A DNA stretch of 64,000 nucleotides from Streptomyces lanatus (GTDB taxonomy: Bacteria > Actinomycetota > Actinomycetes > Streptomycetales > Streptomycetaceae). The position numbers and the translations under genes are program-made. This document shows, piece by piece, positions 60,801 to 64,000 of this stretch; position 1 is the first letter of the stretch, and each line of letters starts with the position of its first letter. The stretch covers positions 620,001 through 684,000 of the forward strand of contig NZ_BNBM01000002.1 of the NCBI RefSeq assembly GCF_014655715.1. The letters run 5' to 3'. The notes beneath the pieces are model-generated. The model saw only the letters and a list, made by a program, of their open reading frames with translations. It had not been told where the DNA came from and ran no database searches.

Positions 60801-63800
60801 TCTCCTGCTCCCCGTGCTGGTGGACGACGGCCCGGAGCATTCCGTGCCGCTGGATCAGCCTGCGGAAGGCCCGCTGCATCCGGGGCAGGTCCAGGCCGGC
60901 GACGTCGAACTCCTCGTAGGCGTGCATGCCGACGTTGCCGAGTTCGAAGACCCCGGTGCGGCCCACCAGGTACGCCTGCTGGACGTCGGTCAGCGGGAAG
61001 GGCTCGTGGGCGTGGTCCGGGTCGGGGACGACGACGGGCAGCGCCTCGGCGGCGGTGTCGTCGGTGCGGGACGCGCGGACGGCGGCGGCGATGCCGCGGA
61101 CGGTCGGGTCGGCGACGAAGGTGCGCAGGGGCAGTTCGACGCCGCAGGCCCGTCGGATCCGGGTGACGACCTGGGCGGCGAGCAGGGAGTGGCCGCCGAG
61201 CTGGAAGAAGTTGGCGGTGGCCTCGACGCCCGGGATGCCGAGGAGGTCGGAGAGGACGGCGGCGACCTGGCGCTCGGTGTCGTCGGCGTAGCGCGGCTCC
61301 CCGTCGGCGGCCTCGGGGACCCCTGCCTCGGCCTCGGGCTCCTCGCTCAGGGTGACCACGGCATGGCAGTCACCGGACGCGGAGCCCACGACGCGGACCG
61401 CGGCGGCCTCGACGGCGGCGGACCCGGCGTCCGGCCAGGCGAAGGTCGTCCAGGGCGTGCCGGACTCCCGGGCGAGCAGGGCGGCCTGGGCCTCCAGGGC
61501 GGACACGGTCGGCGCGTCGCCGATGATGTGCGCCTCGCAGCCGCGCACGGCGCCGGCGGGCGCGCCCTCGACGAGCGCCGCGGCCTCGGCCAGCGTGGCG
61601 AGCGCCCCGTCCTGCGGGACGGTGCCGTCGAGCACCACCAGCACGGTGGCCGAGCCGCCGGGCGAGCGGGTGACGGTGGCCCCGGCCCGGGTCAGCGCCC
61701 GGTGGAACGCCTCGCCGTGCGCCTCGTCGCCGAGGACGGTGTAGTGGGCGTCGCGGTGCCGGTCGGTGCCGGTGGCCGGGTGCAGGGGGTGCAGCTCGGG
61801 TACGAAGCGGTGGGTGCCGCGCAGGGCGACCACGGGCTCGCGTCCCGGGCCGGTGACTTCGGAGTGCAGCGCGGTGGTGAGCCGTCGCAGGGCGCGGGGT
61901 GTGGTCGGCGGGGTGATGTCGAGCAGGTTCCGCGTACCCGGTCGCCCGGCTGTCGCCCAGGCCGTCGACGCCGCCTTGGCCGGGGCGAGTTCCTCCTCGC
62001 CGGTGACGTCGAGGGCGCCGGAGGCGACGGCGACCACGCGGGTGCCCCGCTCGGCGAGCTCCTCGCACAGGGCGTCCAGCGTGCCCAGGGCCTCGGTGCC
62101 GCCGTCCAGGAGCCCGCCGTGGACCACGCCCGCGAGGTGTTCCTCCCCGGCGAGGAGACGGGTGCGGTCGTCCGGGGTGGCCAGGGCGGCGGCCGGTACC
62201 GCCGTCACCTCCCGGTTCCCGGCGCGCAGTTGCTCCACCAGGCCGTTCAGCACTCCGCACGGCCCGTCCGTGACGACTAGCCAGCTTCCGCTGACAGGGC
62301 TCGGGGCCACGGGGGCGGACCGGCGGAAGCCGCGCACTCTCAGCCCGTCCGGCGAGACGGTGCGCGCCGGGGTGTCGCCGTGCGGGGCGTCGACCCAGTG
62401 GCGGCCGTGCTCGAAGGGGTACGTCGGCAGCACGGTGCGGCGCGCGGGGGTGTCGCCGGGCAGCGTCGGCCAGTCGATGGCGACGCCCTGGCACCACAGT
62501 TCGCCCGCTGCGGCCAGCATCTCGCGCCGCGCGTCCCCGTCCTCGGCGGCCGTGGGCAGGGAGGCGACGGCGCCGCGGCCCTCGGTGGCGGCACGGGCGA
62601 GACCGGTGAGGACCTGGCCCGGGCCGATCTCCAGCAGAACGGCGTCGCATTCGCGGACGGTGCGCAGACAGTCGTCGAAGCGGACGGCGGACAGCAGCTG
62701 ACGGGCCCAGTACCGGGGGCTGGTGGCCTGCCTGTCGGTGAGCCAGGTGCCGGTCACGTTCGACGCGACGGGGACGGCCGGAGGTGCGAGCCGGACACCG
62801 GCGACGGCGGCCTCGAAGGCGGTGGCCGCGGCGTCCATCATCGTGGAGTGGAAGGCGTGCGAGGTCCGCAGCCGCTTCACCGTGACCTCGCGCTCGGCGA
62901 GCAGCGCCTCGAAGGCCTCGATCGCGGCGGCCGGTCCCGAAACCACGCACTCGCGCGGCCCGTTGACGGCCGCCAGCGCCAGCTCACCGGTGAGCAGCGC
63001 CACGATCTCCGCCTCCGGCAGCGGCACGGCCGCCATCGCGCCCGGCGCCGCCTCCTGCATCAGCCGGCCGCGCTCGGCGACCAGCCGCAGGGCGTCCCGC
63101 GGTGCCATCACGCCCGCGAGGCAGGCGGCGACCAGCTCACCGAGGCTGTGCCCCAGCATGGCCGTGGGCTTCACACCCCAGGACATCCACAGCTTGGCCA
63201 GGGCGAACTCGACGACGAACAGGGCGGGTTGGGCGTACCGGGTGCTGCTGATGGCCGTGAGCGCGGCGTCGCGCCGGTCTTCGGCCGGGTACAGCAGCTC
63301 GCGGATGTCCCGGCCGAGGAACGGCAGCAGGATCTCGGCGGCGTGGTCGACCTCCGCGCGGAACACCGGCTCGTGCTCGTACAGGGCGCGGCCCATGCCG
63401 ATGCGCTGGGTGCCCTGCCCGGAGAACGCGAAGACGGTCGACCGGTCGGTTTCGGTGACGCGCGTGCCGGGCCCCGGCAGCAGGGCGGACGCGGCCTCCT
63501 CGGTGTCCCCGGTCACGACGAAGCGGCGGTACGGCAGCGCCCGGCGCCCGCTCTGCAGGGTGTGCGCGACCTCGTCGAGCCGTTCGTCTGGATGGGCCCG
63601 CAGATGGGCGGCGAGGTTCGCGGCGACGGTGTCCAGGGCGGTCGGGGTCGCCGCCGACAGCGGCAGCAGCCGCGGCCCGCTCCCGCCGGTGGCCGCGGGT
63701 CGCTTCGGCGCCTCCTCCAGCACGACGTGGGCGTTGGTGCCGCCGATGCCGAAGGAGCTGACGCCGGCCCGCAGCGTCTCCCCCCGCCAGGGCGTCAGTT

Positions 63801-64000
63801 CGGCGTTGACGTGGAACGGGCCCTCGTCCAGGCCGAGTCGGGGAGAGGGAGCGGTGTGGTGCAGGGTCGGCGGGAGTTCGCGGGCCTTCAGCGCGAGCAC
63901 CGTCTTGATCAGACCGACCACGCCGGCCGCGGTGTCCAGGTGGCCGATGTTGGTCTTCACCGAGCCCAGGGCGCAGCGGTCGCCCGCGCCGGTCCCGGCG
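57826..64000 (-). CDS. Hybrid PKS/NRPS megasynthase (KS-AT-degenerate KR-ACP-Cy-A-PCP), N-terminus outside window
   Basis: The frame is open to base 64000; the start lies further right. From the visible N-terminus: end of a ketosynthase (GSVKTNIGHLD, GGTNAHVVLEE); acyltransferase (about 125-430) with GHSLGELV and HAFH, indicating malonyl-CoA; a ~300-residue Ala-rich region resembling a reductase (KR) structural part without a catalytic SYN triad; ACP (LGGHSLLAAQV, near 930); a heterocyclisation (Cy) domain starting FPLTDVQQAYLVGR with DGLLTDAW in place of DxxxxDxxS; adenylation domain (YVIFTSGSTGLPKG) whose pocket reads D-L-Y-N-L-S-x-I-W by eye, the cysteine code; and PCP (LGGDSLLAMRS). It should add a malonate unit, then Cys, and cyclise it to thiazoline. 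No thioesterase. Confidence 0.93.
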   Translation of the reverse strand, partial: AGTGAGDRCALGSVKTNIGHLDTAAGVVGLIKTVLALKARELPPTLHHTAPSPRLGLDEGPFHVNAELTPWRGETLRAGVSSFGIGGTNAHVVLEEAPKRPAATGGSGPRLLPLSAATPTALDTVAANLAAHLRAHPDERLDEVAHTLQSGRRALPYRRFVVTGDTEEAASALLPGPGTRVTETDRSTVFAFSGQGTQRIGMGRALYEHEPVFRAEVDHAAEILLPFLGRDIRELLYPAEDRRDAALTAISSTRYAQPALFVVEFALAKLWMSWGVKPTAMLGHSLGELVAACLAGVMAPRDALRLVAERGRLMQEAAPGAMAAVPLPEAEIVALLTGELALAAVNGPRECVVSGPAAAIEAFEALLAEREVTVKRLRTSHAFHSTMMDAAATAFEAAVAGVRLAPPAVPVASNVTGTWLTDRQATSPRYWARQLLSAVRFDDCLRTVRECDAVLLEIGPGQVLTGLARAATEGRGAVASLPTAAEDGDARREMLAAAGELWCQGVAIDWPTLPGDTPARRTVLPTYPFEHGRHWVDAPHGDTPARTVSPDGLRVRGFRRSAPVAPSPVSGSWLVVTDGPCGVLNGLVEQLRAGNREVTAVPAAALATPDDRTRLLAGEEHLAGVVHGGLLDGGTEALGTLDALCEELAERGTRVVAVASGALDVTGEEELAPAKAASTAWATAGRPGTRNLLDITPPTTPRALRRLTTALHSEVTGPGREPVVALRGTHRFVPELHPLHPATGTDRHRDAHYTVLGDEAHGEAFHRALTRAGATVTRSPGGSATVLVVLDGTVPQDGALATLAEAAALVEGAPAGAVRGCEAHIIGDAPTVSALEAQAALLARESGTPWTTFAWPDAGSAAVEAAAVRVVGSASGDCHAVVTLSEEPEAEAGVPEAADGEPRYADDTERQVAAVLSDLLGIPGVEATANFFQLGGHSLLAAQVVTRIRRACGVELPLRTFVADPTVRGIAAAVRASRTDDTAAEALPVVVPDPDHAHEPFPLTDVQQAYLVGRTGVFELGNVGMHAYEEFDVAGLDLPRMQRAFRRLIQRHGMLRAVVHQHGEQEILAEVPDYVIETGDLRELPEDAARAALEATREAMSHQVFTPEQWPLFELRATVMPGDVGRLHLSVDGLLTDAWAYNLLMRELAHLYADPGAELPELELSFRDYVLAEQSLETTDRFRRAERYWQERIPDLALAPDLPLARDPRTVDVPRFARTAGELPREQWAAVKSAASERGITPTALLLAAYGEALGTWSKNRRFTLNLPLANRLPLHPEVDAIIGDFTSLTLLELDTTAPVPFAERAAAVRDRLVTDLDHRLFSGVRVLREMKKVRGESAAAMPAVFTSLLANDTEEGQLGEVAYSISQTPQVWIDAQVYESDGALVLDIDAVEELFPEGMVAAIHEATLRLLRTLAEDEAGWSRPAPLLVPGAELAAQAEYNRTEGPVPSGLLHEPFFAQAARTPDRTAVITPQRVLSYGELAARAQDIAARLTEPAVGPNDLVAVVMEKGWEQSAAVLGILAAGAAYLPIDPELPDERIRFLLDHGRARAVLTQARVAAAGENRFAGVSTLLHVDELPYDPDATALPLPATATTPRDLAYVIFTSGSTGLPKGVMIDHRGALNTVVDINERFSVGADDRVLALSSLSFDLSVYDVFGPLAVGGALVVPDAGAHRDPAAWLELVNKAEVTLWNSVPALMELFVEHMSVKEITGSPLRTVMLSGDWIPVTLPDRIRRTLGSPEVISLGGATEASIWSILYPIGEVPEDWASIPYGRPMRNQTFHVLDEALRPRPTNVPGQLYIGGIGLACGYLRDETKTNASFIVHPETGQRLYRTGDLGRFLPGGEIEFLGREDFQVKVQGYRIELGEIEAALMQHPGVRAAVVVVQGEPRGAKRLIAFVVPQEGGKVPEDVIEFLGAKLPAYMVPGIYLELDSLPLTANGKVDRRALVVPEDLSDDDAPRHEAPGTPIEQTVADVWASMLGVERVGLHDNFFALGGDSLLAMRSVIRLRKELDVEVPIRALFDSPTLRDVAAVVEDQILAELEDMSEEEAEAMLST

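Overview
High-GC, codon-biased, gene-dense DNA with GTG/TTG starts, many 4-bp stop/start overlaps, an SsbB-type single-strand binding protein, a dynamin-like pair, sortase-type surface proteins and a rare TTA codon: this is a Streptomyces (or very close relative) chromosome. The window falls into a conserved 'core' left part (1-24 kb) and a large secondary-metabolite region (24.6 kb to the right edge).

Left part. 1-9 kb is a PknG-type Ser/Thr kinase module on the + strand: glutamate-type binding protein (cut by the window edge), a helical GlnX-position protein, PknG-like kinase, PP2C phosphatase, VWA protein and an FHA protein with a collagen-like linker. 9-13.4 kb holds an isoaspartyl methyltransferase-like gene, a truncated globin, a hypothetical gene, a thioesterase and ettA. 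13.7-16 kb has a small secreted protein and a thioester-domain, sortase-anchored surface protein. 16-20.8 kb is dynA/dynB-like plus ssbB on the - strand, followed by tRNA-Arg(TCT), an IS5-type transposase remnant and a few small genes.

Right part. A TTG-started XRE-TPR regulator (23.3-24.6 kb) has four TTGCCA boxes upstream; the same box recurs in the divergent promoter region at 38.4-38.65 kb. From that divergent region a long - strand gene series runs leftwards: two HAD phosphatases, a dNMP-kinase-like protein, two paralogous cupin-like proteins, a Gfo/Idh/MocA oxidoreductase, an SDR, a PNPOx-like flavoprotein, an AurF-type diiron oxygenase, a nucleotidyltransferase, a PqqD-like peptide-binding protein, a 22-residue precursor-like peptide with a YxxP motif between two RNA hairpins, an asparagine synthetase carrying a C-terminal PqqD-like domain, and a three-gene ABC exporter. 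This looks like an undescribed RiPP-type pathway; no leader peptidase or lasso-type B2 protease is visible.

Rightwards from the divergent promoter run an amidohydrolase, formyltransferase, NDK-like protein, class III aminotransferase and BFD-like [2Fe-2S] protein, then a 7-deazapurine nucleoside pathway in the order expected for tubercidin: QueD, QueE (frameshifted in this sequence), GTP cyclohydrolase I, GMP-reductase-like TubD, phosphoribosyltransferase TubE, UbiD-like decarboxylase TubF and Nudix TubG, followed by a PfkB kinase, an MFS exporter, a HAD phosphatase and a LOG-family protein. The window ends in a - strand NRPS/PKS operon: a KS-AT-(degenerate KR)-ACP-Cy-A(Cys)-PCP megasynthase cut by the right edge, a type II thioesterase, MbtH, a C-A-T NRPS and an M20 amidase/carbamoylase. 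Whether the peptide, nucleoside and NRPS/PKS blocks make one hybrid product or three cannot be settled from sequence alone; the shared regulatory box argues that at least the first two are co-regulated.
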